From positions 62,001 through 126,000 of the forward strand of contig NZ_SMTK01000005.1 of NCBI RefSeq assembly GCF_004357995.1: 64,000 bases of DNA, read 5' to 3'. The notes beneath the pieces are model-generated. The model was not told the DNA's origin. It did no database searches and saw only the letters and a program-made list of their open reading frames with translations. This document shows, piece after piece, positions 8,608 through 16,387 of the stretch. How positions within the stretch are numbered: position 1 is the stretch's first letter; the number at the start of each line of letters is the position of its first letter. The stretch is from Arthrobacter crusticola (lineage in GTDB: Bacteria; Actinomycetota; Actinomycetes; Actinomycetales; Micrococcaceae). The translations under genes were made by a program, and so were the position numbers.

Positions 8608-9470
8608 CGGGCATTCCTGAATTGTCGTTTAGTGAGCACCAGGAACGGGACGAGGAGCAACACGATGCCAATGACGGTCAGCATACTCATCGCGCTGCCA
8701 AGTCCGAGCTGGGACTGCTGGAAGCTAACTTTGTAAGCGAGGAACATCAGACTCTCAGTCGTTCCATTCGGACCGCCTCCTGTTGTCACTGCGATGCTGT
8801 CGAAGATCCGGAAGGAGTCCATGACGCTCATCATGGATACAAAAGCGAACAGCCCTGACAGGCTGGGCATAATGATATAGCGCTGTCGCTGCAGCCAGTT
8901 GGCGCCGTCAACGAGTGCCGCTTCCAGAGGCTCGGCTGGGACTACCTGCAATCCCGCAAGGAAGATTAACGCGGCAAAGGAAATGTCCTGCCAGACATTT
9001 TGTCCCACCAGAAGCGCTATCGCTCCCGGAGTGGAGGAGAACCATTCGATGTTGATACCCATCAAGGTCAGCAAGTACTGGTAAAAGCCGACCCCGATGT
9101 CTTCTCGGAACATCCACCCGTAGATCAAGGCCCCGACAACAGGAGGGACGACCAGGGGAACAAGCAAAGCACCAAGGAAGACTGAGCGCGCGCGTACCGC
9201 GAAATTGAGCAGAAGGGCGAGGGCGAAACCCAGGAACAGTTTGAGCGTAGTGGTGCCGATTACAAAAAGAACTGTAAATAGCAGCGAAGAGTGCAATTCC
9301 GGTGAGGCGAGAAGCTGAGCGTAGTTTTTCAGACCTACCCACTTCAGCGACGTTCCGTAACTGAACTGATTGAGACTGAGCACCACTGTCGTAACTAACG
9401 GCGCGATCATCAGAACTGTCATGAGCACAACGCTGGGTGCTGCCAGCAGTGTGAACTCTCTGCGTTTCAT
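8604..9470 (-). CDS. ABC sugar-type importer, inner-membrane permease (MalF/UgpA family)
   Basis: This 288-aa protein starts MKRREFTLLAAPSVVLM at the ATG at 9470, preceded by an SD (gggagg). A longer frame to 9515 has no SD. About six membrane helices are visible, with an EAA loop (EPLEAALVDGANWLQRQRY). It forms the heterodimeric channel with the downstream permease, to which it is coupled by an ATGA overlap. It is separated from the binding-protein gene by a 57-bp spacer containing a hairpin at 9492-9516. Confidence 0.93.
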   Translation of the reverse strand: MKRREFTLLAAPSVVLMTVLMIAPLVTTVVLSLNQFSYGTSLKWVGLKNYAQLLASPELHSSLLFTVLFVIGTTTLKLFLGFALALLLNFAVRARSVFLGALLVPLVVPPVVGALIYGWMFREDIGVGFYQYLLTLMGINIEWFSSTPGAIALLVGQNVWQDISFAALIFLAGLQVVPAEPLEAALVDGANWLQRQRYIIMPSLSGLFAFVSMMSVMDSFRIFDSIAVTTGGGPNGTTESLMFLAYKVSFQQSQLGLGSAMSMLTVIGIVLLLVPFLVLTKRQFRNAR

Positions 9471-9491
9471 AGGGCCTCCCGGCCAGCAGGG

Positions 9492-9516
9492 GGTGGGTCG
9501 GGCCTGCCGACCCACC
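9492..9516 (-). promoter_or_regulatory. intercistronic hairpin between binding protein and permease genes
   Basis: The arms ggtgggtcgg and ccgacccacc form a perfect 10-bp stem with a 5-nt loop. Hairpins in this position in solute-importer operons commonly stabilise the upstream binding-protein mRNA or attenuate the permeases. Confidence 0.55.
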
Positions 9517-9527
9517 CAGTAGGGCTG

Positions 9528-10874
9528 TTACTTAAGGTGACCCTGATCAAGCAGGGTCTTATTGAGCGCGGCAGAGGCCTGACGGAGCGCCGCGTCCACA
9601 GGCAGCGCACCGGTAACGGCCTTGGCAAGGAAAGGGTTGACCACGGATTTCGTTAGGGGGTCCATGAATGGGACAGCGGGTAAGGCCTGGGCGCCGCCGG
9701 CAATGTTTTCAAACGATGCCCCCCAATGTGGCTGGGCGGCGCTCGTGTCGTTCTGCACACTCATGCGGGCCGGGAGTACGACCTCTGAAGCATCACGCTG
9801 AACGTCCTTGTTCAGGGTAGTCGAGGCTACGATCTGGAATAGGGTCTCCGGATCCACTGCGCTGTTCTTAGCGATCGCGAAGCCGTCGACGCTGTTTTCG
9901 CCAGCGGGTATACCGCTCATACCCCGGGGCGCAGGGGCAAAGCCGACCTTTCCGGCGACCTTAGACGCGTTGGGGTCATTGATGGGTGCCGCCCGGCTGG
10001 CCCAGATTATTGCCATTCCAACCTTGCCCTGCTGCATGAGTCCCATGACATCGCCGTTGCCGAACGAGAGGGTGTCCTTCGGCATGAAGGGCAGGAGCCC
10101 CTTCATCTGTTCAAGTCCTTTACGACCTTCGGGCGAGTCGAAAGCCGGAGTGTTGTCATCGTTGAACCATTTGCCTCCACCAGCGGCCAGCCAGCCGTGG
10201 AACCCATCCAGGAGTGCGTCATCTGAACCCCACGCCATAGATAGGGGATAATCGACTTTCCCACCAAGCTTGCTCGCGGCAGCGACCAGCTCTTCGTAGG
10301 TGGTTGGTGCCGATAAGCCCTCGGCTTCAAAGAGATCCTTTCGGTAAATCAGGATCTGAGTGTTCACCTGGTTTGGCACGGCATAGATCTTACCGTCGTA
10401 GGTCACGCCGGCCCACGCTTCTTCTGAGACATCACCGAGCTGGTATTTGTCCTCGTACTTGGAGATGTAATCGTCAAGTGGGGCGACCCAGCCTTTGCTG
10501 GCGTATTCCACAAGCGTGCTGTTGTAGACCTCGACAACGTCGTAAGGCGAATTGCCTTCGGATCCCAGGGCGAGCTGGGCTTTCTGTATTTGGCCGGTAA
10601 AATCAACTGGCGTGTGATTGAGCGTCAGGTTATCAGCCGCGCTGCAGCCCTTAACGATGGCGTCAGTAAACGGATCAATCGAAGGAGCGCTGAAAGCGAG
10701 AATGTTGACGGTCTGCGGCTCAGCGGGGGCAGCGACGTCGCATGCCCTGCTGGCGGCATCGGCCGTACTGCTCGTGTTCCCGGTGCCGCAGCCGGCAAGA
10801 ATGCCCAAGGCGGTCACGAGGAACATAGCTGCCGCAATGCGTCTGCGGCTAACGGAGCGAACATGGGAGGACAT
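9528..10874 (-). CDS. ABC importer solute-binding lipoprotein (family 1)
   Basis: This 448-aa extracellular lipoprotein has a basic n-region, a hydrophobic core and a lipobox LAGC with the lipidated Cys at residue 29. The mature part is a family 1 (maltose-type) binding protein: NILAFSAPSIDPFTDAIVKG near the N-terminus and a central MGLMQQGKVGMAIIWASRAA segment. Such proteins bind mono- or oligosaccharides or related polar solutes outside the membrane. It heads the importer operon behind a TTGACT/TAGCGT promoter overlapping an ATACGTAT operator, which links import to the LacI-type regulator. The ligand is unknown. Confidence 0.92.
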   Translation of the reverse strand: MSSHVRSVSRRRIAAAMFLVTALGILAGCGTGNTSSTADAASRACDVAAPAEPQTVNILAFSAPSIDPFTDAIVKGCSAADNLTLNHTPVDFTGQIQKAQLALGSEGNSPYDVVEVYNSTLVEYASKGWVAPLDDYISKYEDKYQLGDVSEEAWAGVTYDGKIYAVPNQVNTQILIYRKDLFEAEGLSAPTTYEELVAAASKLGGKVDYPLSMAWGSDDALLDGFHGWLAAGGGKWFNDDNTPAFDSPEGRKGLEQMKGLLPFMPKDTLSFGNGDVMGLMQQGKVGMAIIWASRAAPINDPNASKVAGKVGFAPAPRGMSGIPAGENSVDGFAIAKNSAVDPETLFQIVASTTLNKDVQRDASEVVLPARMSVQNDTSAAQPHWGASFENIAGGAQALPAVPFMDPLTKSVVNPFLAKAVTGALPVDAALRQASAALNKTLLDQGHLK

Positions 10875-10931
10875 GGTGATTCTCCAAACGCTGGGGAGGC
10901 CGCGGAGGGATTCCAGCGGCTATCCTTCTGA

Positions 10932-10939
10932 ATACGTAT
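10932..10939. promoter_or_regulatory. LacI-type operator ATACGTAT upstream of the importer operon
   Basis: On the minus strand the context is caggcATACGTATtc, close to aggcATACGTATgc at the HisD-like operon and at the same place, just after the -10 box. Confidence 0.75.
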
Positions 10940-10944
10940 GCCTG

Positions 10945-10973
10945 ACGCTATGCTTTAGATCACATGGAGTCAA
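10945..10973 (-). promoter_or_regulatory. promoter of the ABC importer operon
   Basis: On the minus strand, TTGACT (10973-10968), a 17-bp spacer and TAGCGT (10950-10945) are followed directly by the operator. Confidence 0.6.
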
Positions 10974-11122
10974 GAGCACCTCCTCTCAAAGATAAATTAG
11001 CAAGTGCCATGACGTTTTGGGTCGATTCCAGAGCGTGCCGACCCCAAAGTCGCATACCGGGTGAAAGACCCGACCGCCGGAGGCTTCCCTTCGCTTGTTA
11101 CGTACCCTACGCTGGTGCTGAA

Positions 11123-11130
11123 ATACGTAT
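11123..11130. promoter_or_regulatory. LacI-type operator ATACGTAT upstream of the M20-like gene
   Basis: The context gaaATACGTATgta lies 26 bp before the M20-like start codon. It shares the exact 8-bp core with the other island operators. I could not place a convincing -35/-10 pair. Confidence 0.65.
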
Positions 11131-11155
11131 GTACAAATGCAGATAGGAATCCCCT

Positions 11156-12607
11156 GTGGACACCACACATCGCGAGCAGCACCGCGCTGCGCATGCTCGA
11201 ATCGATTCCGACGAAGCGGACATGGTTGAGGAAGTACGCCGCTATTTGCGCCAACCTGGTTTTTCGGACACCGGCGTGGGCATTCTGGAATCCGCTGAAA
11301 TGACGCTGAGCTACATTCAGCGGCTCGGATGCGAAGACGCCCGTCTTATCGCAACGCCGGGACATCCGGTGGTCTATGGCACCTTGAGATCAAAACGTCC
11401 ACATGCCAAGACTCTCATTCTCTACGGGCTGTACGACATGACGCCGGTGATTGCAGAGGAATGGAGTGTCGACCCCCTGGGCGCATCAATAGTTGACGCA
11501 TCAAAACTTAATTTGCCGTCATCGCTGGGCGAGGTCATCGTCAGTCGTGCCGCACATAATCATCGGGGGCCGACGCTGTCGAGTCTTCTCGCTATTGAGG
11601 CGCTCCTCAAGACCGAAGGAGATGTGCCGTGCAATCTGATATTTCTGATCGAGGGCGAGGAAGAGATCGGCAGCCCTAGTTTGCCGGGCGTTATTGAGCA
11701 ATTGCGCCCAGTCCTTTCGGAAGCATCCGCTGCGTGGCTACCTTGCATGTACGAAGGCGCTGATCAATCCATGACGCTGTTCCGTGGATTTAAAGGCAGC
11801 CTATGGGCCGAGCTCGAATGCCGGGGAGGAGATTGGGGCGGCACGGCGGACGGCCGGCATCTTTGGGCCGGTCACTCCGTATGGATCGATTCCCCACTAA
11901 CGCAAGTTGTGCGGGCTGTCGCTTCGTTCCTCGACGATCAGGACAGATTCTGCCTCGACGGTTTGGACAGCCTGAATGCTGACATAACAGAGGAAGACCG
12001 CAATCAAGCGCGGGAACTTGTCGCCCGCCATCGTTTGGATCCATTCGCAGATCGAGACATGCTGCAGACCCTTAACGTAACGCGCTTGCGGGGAGGCGCC
12101 GATCTTGCCGATCACCTTGAGCGCTTCATGTTCGGCGTCAACGTCAACATTCAAGGCGTTCACGGCGGCTACGAAGGGCCCTCCTTCTACACGATGCTTC
12201 CAGGACATGCTAGGGCAACTCTGGACGTGCGTTTCCCCGTTGGCATGAACGGGGCCGACATAGCCGACATGATGCGCTCTCACTTGGATCGTCGGGGATT
12301 GAATAACGTAACTTTAAGAACACCCGGCGGGTATCCGGCCGCCCGCACGCAGGCGTCTGACCCTATCCTTCAGGCAGCGGCCAATGCCGCAAAAGAATAT
12401 GGCGTCCGCACCAATATGTGGCCCATGTACAACGGTGCCTGCCCGGCCTCCCTTTTCCAGGAGCTCGGCACAGGTCTGGGGTTCAGTTTCGCGGGCCTCG
12501 GCCAGGGCGAGCGACCACACGCACCAGACGAATTTATTCGCACCGACGCCATCGGCCAGCTTGCGCATTTCACCATCAGTTACCTCCACGCGTGGTCTGA
12601 AATCTAG
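11156..12607 (+). CDS. M20-family metallohydrolase-like protein with altered metal site
   Basis: This 483-aa protein has the overall plan of M20 peptidases/deacylases: catalytic halves around a dimerisation lid, IEGEEEIGSPSL at about 166-176 and HAPDEFI near the C-terminus. The usual GHxD motif reads GLYD (His replaced by Leu92, Asp94 kept), and the usual RGxxDDKG reads RGPTLSSL, so the bridging Asp is missing. It may be a non-canonical hydrolase or a binding protein. The GTG start at 11156 has only a weak SD. An ATACGTAT operator sits 26 bp upstream. The SnoaL-like gene follows after 54 bp and is probably co-transcribed. Confidence 0.8.
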   Translation: MDTTHREQHRAAHARIDSDEADMVEEVRRYLRQPGFSDTGVGILESAEMTLSYIQRLGCEDARLIATPGHPVVYGTLRSKRPHAKTLILYGLYDMTPVIAEEWSVDPLGASIVDASKLNLPSSLGEVIVSRAAHNHRGPTLSSLLAIEALLKTEGDVPCNLIFLIEGEEEIGSPSLPGVIEQLRPVLSEASAAWLPCMYEGADQSMTLFRGFKGSLWAELECRGGDWGGTADGRHLWAGHSVWIDSPLTQVVRAVASFLDDQDRFCLDGLDSLNADITEEDRNQARELVARHRLDPFADRDMLQTLNVTRLRGGADLADHLERFMFGVNVNIQGVHGGYEGPSFYTMLPGHARATLDVRFPVGMNGADIADMMRSHLDRRGLNNVTLRTPGGYPAARTQASDPILQAAANAAKEYGVRTNMWPMYNGACPASLFQELGTGLGFSFAGLGQGERPHAPDEFIRTDAIGQLAHFTISYLHAWSEI

Positions 12608-12661
12608 CCGACAACGCACAGGCAACGATTCCCGCGTCTATTACCTCTCGAAAGGACAACC

Positions 12662-13939
12662 ATGACAAACCGCTCACAACCACTTTCTGACTCGACGAAC
12701 CGGGCCGATGACACCGCAGCTGCGCCAACGCCAGCTGCCTCCAATGGTGCCTCCCCGCCGCCCCAACCGGGCAAAGACCAAAGTGGTGGTGTAAAGCACA
12801 AAACGGCAGATCTCGTGAACCCGTACCGGTCCGCCCGTCCGGAACCCGGAAACTTCGATATTTCCCTTGGCGAGAAGGGAGGCACCGACCGGCTACTCCT
12901 CAACCCAGGGACGGTTCGTCGCCAATCCATGCGCGGATTCGAACCCGAGTACGTGGACATCGTGGACTACATCGCCAGAATCACACACCGGATCTGGGAA
13001 GAAAAGGAGATCGGATACATTTACGACACCTACCGGCACAACGCCCGGGTAACTGATGACTACGGCCTGCAGTACGGCCGCGACAAGATTGTGGCCGACA
13101 CCGTCCACACGCTCAACGCCTTCCCCGACGCCCGCTTGTACGCCGATGAAATTGTATGGGCCGGCGACGATGTCTCCGGGTTCCACACCTCCCACCGTAC
13201 CGTCATTGTTGGCACCAACACGGGCTTCTCAAAGTACGGGCCCCCCACAGGGCGACGAGTCGTCGTCTGGTGCATCGCGAACTGCGTGGCTTTGGAGAAC
13301 GAGATATTCGAAGAGCACGTCATCTACAACAACTCCAGTCTTATCGTTCAATTAGGCTTGGACCTCCGCGATACTGCCCGTGCGTTTGGCAACCAGGCCG
13401 CCGAACTGCGTCCTCCAATCGAACAGCGTTTCGGTGAAGCGGAACGTGTTCTAGGTCAGGGAAAGCCAGCTCATTTGCCGGCATTGGACGAGAACAAATT
13501 CAGCTACCAAGACTTCTTGCGCCGCAGCTACCACTACATCTGGAACTGGCGGAATGTCGGTAAGGTCGACGACGCCTACACCGCAAATTTCCGATTCCAT
13601 GGACCCACCGGGCGTGAGTTCTTTGGGCGTGGAGAGTACAAGTCCTTCGTATTGTCCTTGCTCGCCACTTTCCCCGATCTGTCATTGACAGTTGACGACG
13701 TCTACGGAATGGGCAATCCGGAGGACGGCTACCTGACGTCCACGCGCTGGAGCGCTGTGGGCACACACCGAGGCTTCGGAATCTACGGACAGCCGACGGG
13801 GCGGCGAGTCTACTTGTGGGGCGTGACTCAACACCGCATCGTCAATGGTCGGATCACAGAGGAGTGGATGATGTTCAACGAATTTGAGGTCATGCAGCAG
13901 ATCTACCGCGACGACCCTTTCAGTTCTCCCGCAGCCTGA
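12662..13939 (+). CDS. tandem SnoaL/NTF2-like fold protein
   Basis: This 425-aa protein has a disordered N-terminus (about 60 residues rich in Ala, Pro, Ser) and then two related halves, each like a SnoaL/NTF2 cone. Half 1 runs near residues 90-225 (IWEEKEIGYIYDTYRHNARV ... SKYGPPTGRRVVVW ... EEHVIYNN). Half 2 runs near 275-415 (IWNWRNVGKVDDAYTANFRF ... GIYGQPTGRRVYLW ... EEWMMFNE). The repeated Y-G-x-P-T-G-R-R-V motif supports internal duplication. NTF2-like folds serve as small-molecule cyclases, isomerases or hydrolases; the activity here is unknown. The SD gaaagga precedes the ATG at 12662. Confidence 0.78.
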   Translation: MTNRSQPLSDSTNRADDTAAAPTPAASNGASPPPQPGKDQSGGVKHKTADLVNPYRSARPEPGNFDISLGEKGGTDRLLLNPGTVRRQSMRGFEPEYVDIVDYIARITHRIWEEKEIGYIYDTYRHNARVTDDYGLQYGRDKIVADTVHTLNAFPDARLYADEIVWAGDDVSGFHTSHRTVIVGTNTGFSKYGPPTGRRVVVWCIANCVALENEIFEEHVIYNNSSLIVQLGLDLRDTARAFGNQAAELRPPIEQRFGEAERVLGQGKPAHLPALDENKFSYQDFLRRSYHYIWNWRNVGKVDDAYTANFRFHGPTGREFFGRGEYKSFVLSLLATFPDLSLTVDDVYGMGNPEDGYLTSTRWSAVGTHRGFGIYGQPTGRRVYLWGVTQHRIVNGRITEEWMMFNEFEVMQQIYRDDPFSSPAA

Positions 13940-14261
13940 GATCCGAGGCAAGCAGATCAGGGATTCAAACCCGGGACCGTTGCCAAGCCCGGGCGCGGGT
14001 CGGCCCGTCGCTGTGGTCCACTCCGGCAAGTGGTCCGACCAGGACCTTTGCGCATGCTTGCGCCCGGCTCCTCCACAACCGCAGACCATGCTTGGCTTCA
14101 TGTCACGACGCAGGAAGGAAACCCCTATGCCGGTCCCCGCTGCGTCCCCGATGTTTCGGCATCGGGGACGCAGCGGGGAGACTCGGAAGCGTGAGCATCT
14201 AGTGGCACAAAGAGATCCAACGTCCAGTTGAGCGCATCTCCAGCGGAGAGAAAGGATAGCA
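13940..14261. other. 322-bp spacer with a very strong hairpin
   Basis: No gene was found. It contains a perfect 18-bp stem-loop at 14135-14178 and several smaller GC-rich palindromes (cccggg at 13970 and 13988). Confidence 0.55.
14135..14178. repeat. perfect 18-bp inverted repeat (hairpin)
   Basis: ccccgctgcgtccccgat at 14135-14152 pairs with atcggggacgcagcgggg at 14161-14178 around an 8-nt loop. No T-run follows. It may be a processing or termination element between the SnoaL-like gene and the hydrolase gene. Confidence 0.8.
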
Positions 14262-14984
14262 ATGCAGTCAGCCACTAATCTTGGGTCGTCGACCGCGTTG
14301 GAGGGCGGCGTGCCCCTCGTCCTGCTTCCGGGCATGAACTGTACGGCCGACCTTTGGTCTGGATGCGGCCTCGAGGGGTCTATCATGCCCTCGTTGGACG
14401 AACCAACAATAGATGGCCAGGTCCAGGCCTTGCTGGACACACTGCCTCCGCGCTTTGCCCTCGGAGGACTGTCTCTTGGCGGAATAGTAGGAATGGCCCT
14501 GTGCCGTCGAGCACCGGAGCGGGTCACCCGCCTCTGCCTGATCTCAACAAACGCGAAAGCCCCCACAGAGATGCAGCGCAAGGGCTGGCGCATCTGGCGC
14601 GACCGCCTGGCATCAGGGGCAACGCCAGCGGACCTGCAGCACGAGATCCTTGATGCACTCTTGGGGTACTCGGGCCGGCCGCCTGCCGCGCAACTCGCGC
14701 AGCGCGTTCTGCGCATGGGCTCCGACACGGGCGAGGAACGGCTGGACGCACAGCTCCGCATGCAGGCGAGCAGGGTTGACCAACTGTCCTCGCTTCGAGA
14801 TCTGAAGACACCCTTGCTGGTGATATCGGGAACTGCAGATACGATCTGCCCTCCTCAGTACCATCGGGAGATCACGGCTGCGGTGCCGATGTCATGTCTG
14901 GCTGCCGTTAAAACCGGCCACCTAGCTCCGATGCAACGTTCCGAAGAAGTGGGCTGGCTTGTGAAGTCCTGGTTAGGATCCTAG
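14262..14984 (+). CDS. alpha/beta-hydrolase fold protein
   Basis: This 240-aa protein has the full alpha/beta-hydrolase signature: oxyanion region LLPGMNC (21-27), nucleophile elbow GLSLG with Ser71, Asp193 in SGTADTICPP, and His220 in KTGHLAP. It presumably hydrolyses an ester, lactone or C-C bond; the substrate is unknown. The SD gagagaaagg lies upstream of the ATG at 14262. It is the last recognisable gene of the island before the right-hand repeat. No operator was seen directly upstream. Confidence 0.88.
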   Translation: MQSATNLGSSTALEGGVPLVLLPGMNCTADLWSGCGLEGSIMPSLDEPTIDGQVQALLDTLPPRFALGGLSLGGIVGMALCRRAPERVTRLCLISTNAKAPTEMQRKGWRIWRDRLASGATPADLQHEILDALLGYSGRPPAAQLAQRVLRMGSDTGEERLDAQLRMQASRVDQLSSLRDLKTPLLVISGTADTICPPQYHREITAAVPMSCLAAVKTGHLAPMQRSEEVGWLVKSWLGS

Positions 14985-15348
14985 CCGAAACCAGGTGAGC
15001 ATCAGGAGAACTGTCCCCCGCCCCGCTCCGACACACCGCAGTTGACCTACCTTCACCGGGCATTTTCTCGAGCGGGGTATTCGCGACTGAAGGGACTGCC
15101 CCGGGTTTGATTGACTCCTGACCAGACGGAGTTGGCTGGGCCTAATGGTCATATGACGGGGTCGGAGGGTCGGCCCCCGATCCCAGGGGGACCGCTTTGT
15201 GTCTTTGTAGCCGCCACCGAACAACTATGACGTCACCGCAACCTGCGTCCGCTCGTGGTGATTATGCTCATGACTCGCTGACTCGAGGTGGCTGCCTCGC
15301 CTGAGCTGCTCGGCGAGGTGGATGGTCTGGTCAAGGAATCCTCACCAA

Positions 15349-15404
15349 AGTCATGCAGCTACCCTGCCGCTCCCCCATGAAGTAGTAAGAAAGCCAAACC
15401 GGGC
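15349..15404 (+). repeat. right copy of the direct repeat bounding the accessory island
   Basis: Bases 15349-15391 match 780-822 at 41 of 43 positions in the same orientation, with a looser match to 15404. It lies about 130 bp from the 3' end of tRNA-Leu. Confidence 0.8.
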
Positions 15405-15495
15405 TTCGCGAGAGAAAGGAGGCACCCGCCCCCGGATAACTCCAAACAGCCACCAGAACCGGCACCCGGACCGCAGAATTGGGCCGGCTGTCCAC

Positions 15496-15522
15496 AGTCA
15501 GAGCGCAAAAGGGCCTCTGACT
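15496..15522 (-). terminator. candidate terminator of tRNA-Leu
   Basis: The arms agtcagag and ctctgact form a perfect 8-bp stem starting 12 bp beyond the tRNA 3' end on the minus strand. The T-rich part lies in the loop, not after the stem. Confidence 0.5.
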
Positions 15523-15534
15523 AGGGGAAACATG

Positions 15535-15616
15535 TGCCCGAAGTGGGACTCGAACCCACACACCTTTCGATACTGCATTTTGAGTGCAGCGCGTCTGCCA
15601 ATTCCGCCATTCGGGC
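15535..15616 (-). tRNA. tRNA-Leu, anticodon CAA
   Basis: Read on the minus strand, the acceptor arms gcccgaa and ttcgggc pair over 7 bp with discriminator A. The D-arm region is tggcggaattggcagacgcg. The anticodon stem ctgca/tgcag encloses loop ctcaaaa, giving anticodon CAA (Leu, codon UUG). A long variable arm and a T-loop gttcgagtc follow. The 82-nt length fits a class II tRNA. The 3' CCA is not fully encoded. Confidence 0.95.
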
Positions 15617-15761
15617 CTCTACCACGCCCGGATGACCCCCATCGGAGGGAGTCACATATTCATCGGTGCGCGAAACAACTCTACATGCCGATAGGCTGGA
15701 TCGGTGAACCGGTTGGGACGCCTCCGACCGGTCGGTACGAAGTAGTAACCAAGGAGCAACC

Positions 15762-16364
15762 GTGTCTGAATCAAAGGAATCGCCCGCCTCACGTCCCGCC
15801 CTACGGGTCGTCGTCGCCGAGGATGAGACATTGATCCGGCTCGACATCGTGGAGATCCTCCAAGGCGAAGGCTACGACGTGGTGGCGGAGGCCGACAACG
15901 GCGAGAAGGCCGTAGAGCTCGCCAAGGAACACAAGCCGGATCTGGTGCTCATGGACGTCAAGATGCCGGTCATGGACGGCATCACCGCCGCGGAGCAGAT
16001 CGCCAAAGCGCGCATCGCCCCCGTGGTGCTGCTGACCGCGTTTAGCCAAAAGGAACTCGTTGAACGGGCCCGTGAGGCTGGGGCCATGGCCTACGTGGTC
16101 AAGCCGTTCACCCCGGCGGACCTCATGCCGGCCATTGAGATCGCCGTGTCCCGCTATGAGGAGATCCGCGCACTCGAGAACGAGGTGTCGGACCTGCAGG
16201 AGCAGTTCGCCACCCGCAAGCTCGTGGAGCGCGCCAAGAGCCTGCTCACCACGAAGATGGGCCTGACCGAACCGGAAGCCTTCCGCTGGATCCAGAAGAC
16301 GTCGATGGACCGCCGCCTGAGCATGCGCGAGGTCGCCGAGACGATCATCAACCAGGTCAACTGA
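15762..16364 (+). CDS. pdtaR: PdtaR-like response regulator with ANTAR RNA-binding domain
   Basis: This 200-aa protein has a receiver domain (about residues 13-125) with acidic Glu20/Asp21, phospho-acceptor Asp65 in LMDVKMP and Lys114 in VVKPF. A C-terminal ANTAR domain (about 135-195; LVERAKSLLTTKMGLTEPEA ... MREVAETII) binds paired RNA hairpins to act as an antiterminator. In actinobacteria PdtaR is paired with the PdtaS kinase, which is not in this window. The start is the GTG at 15762 with SD aaggag. It is monocistronic, ends at a strong bidirectional terminator and is convergent with pyk. Confidence 0.93.
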   Translation: MSESKESPASRPALRVVVAEDETLIRLDIVEILQGEGYDVVAEADNGEKAVELAKEHKPDLVLMDVKMPVMDGITAAEQIAKARIAPVVLLTAFSQKELVERAREAGAMAYVVKPFTPADLMPAIEIAVSRYEEIRALENEVSDLQEQFATRKLVERAKSLLTTKMGLTEPEAFRWIQKTSMDRRLSMREVAETIINQVN

Positions 16365-16387
16365 CCCGGCCCGGGGCCGCCGGCCCT

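Larger units (their letters stand above)
14985..15534. other. gene-free right edge of the accessory island
   Basis: No coding frame looks real. It contains the right copy of the bounding repeat (15349-15391) and the hairpin at 15496-15522 that follows tRNA-Leu. Confidence 0.6.

Noticed and set aside
13958..14040. tRNA-like T-arm (gggattcaaacccgggacc on the plus strand)
   Set aside because: The T-stem has a mismatch and no acceptor, D-arm or anticodon arm can be built around it.
780..15404. Composite transposon or prophage
   Set aside because: No transposase, integrase or phage gene could be found between or next to the repeats.
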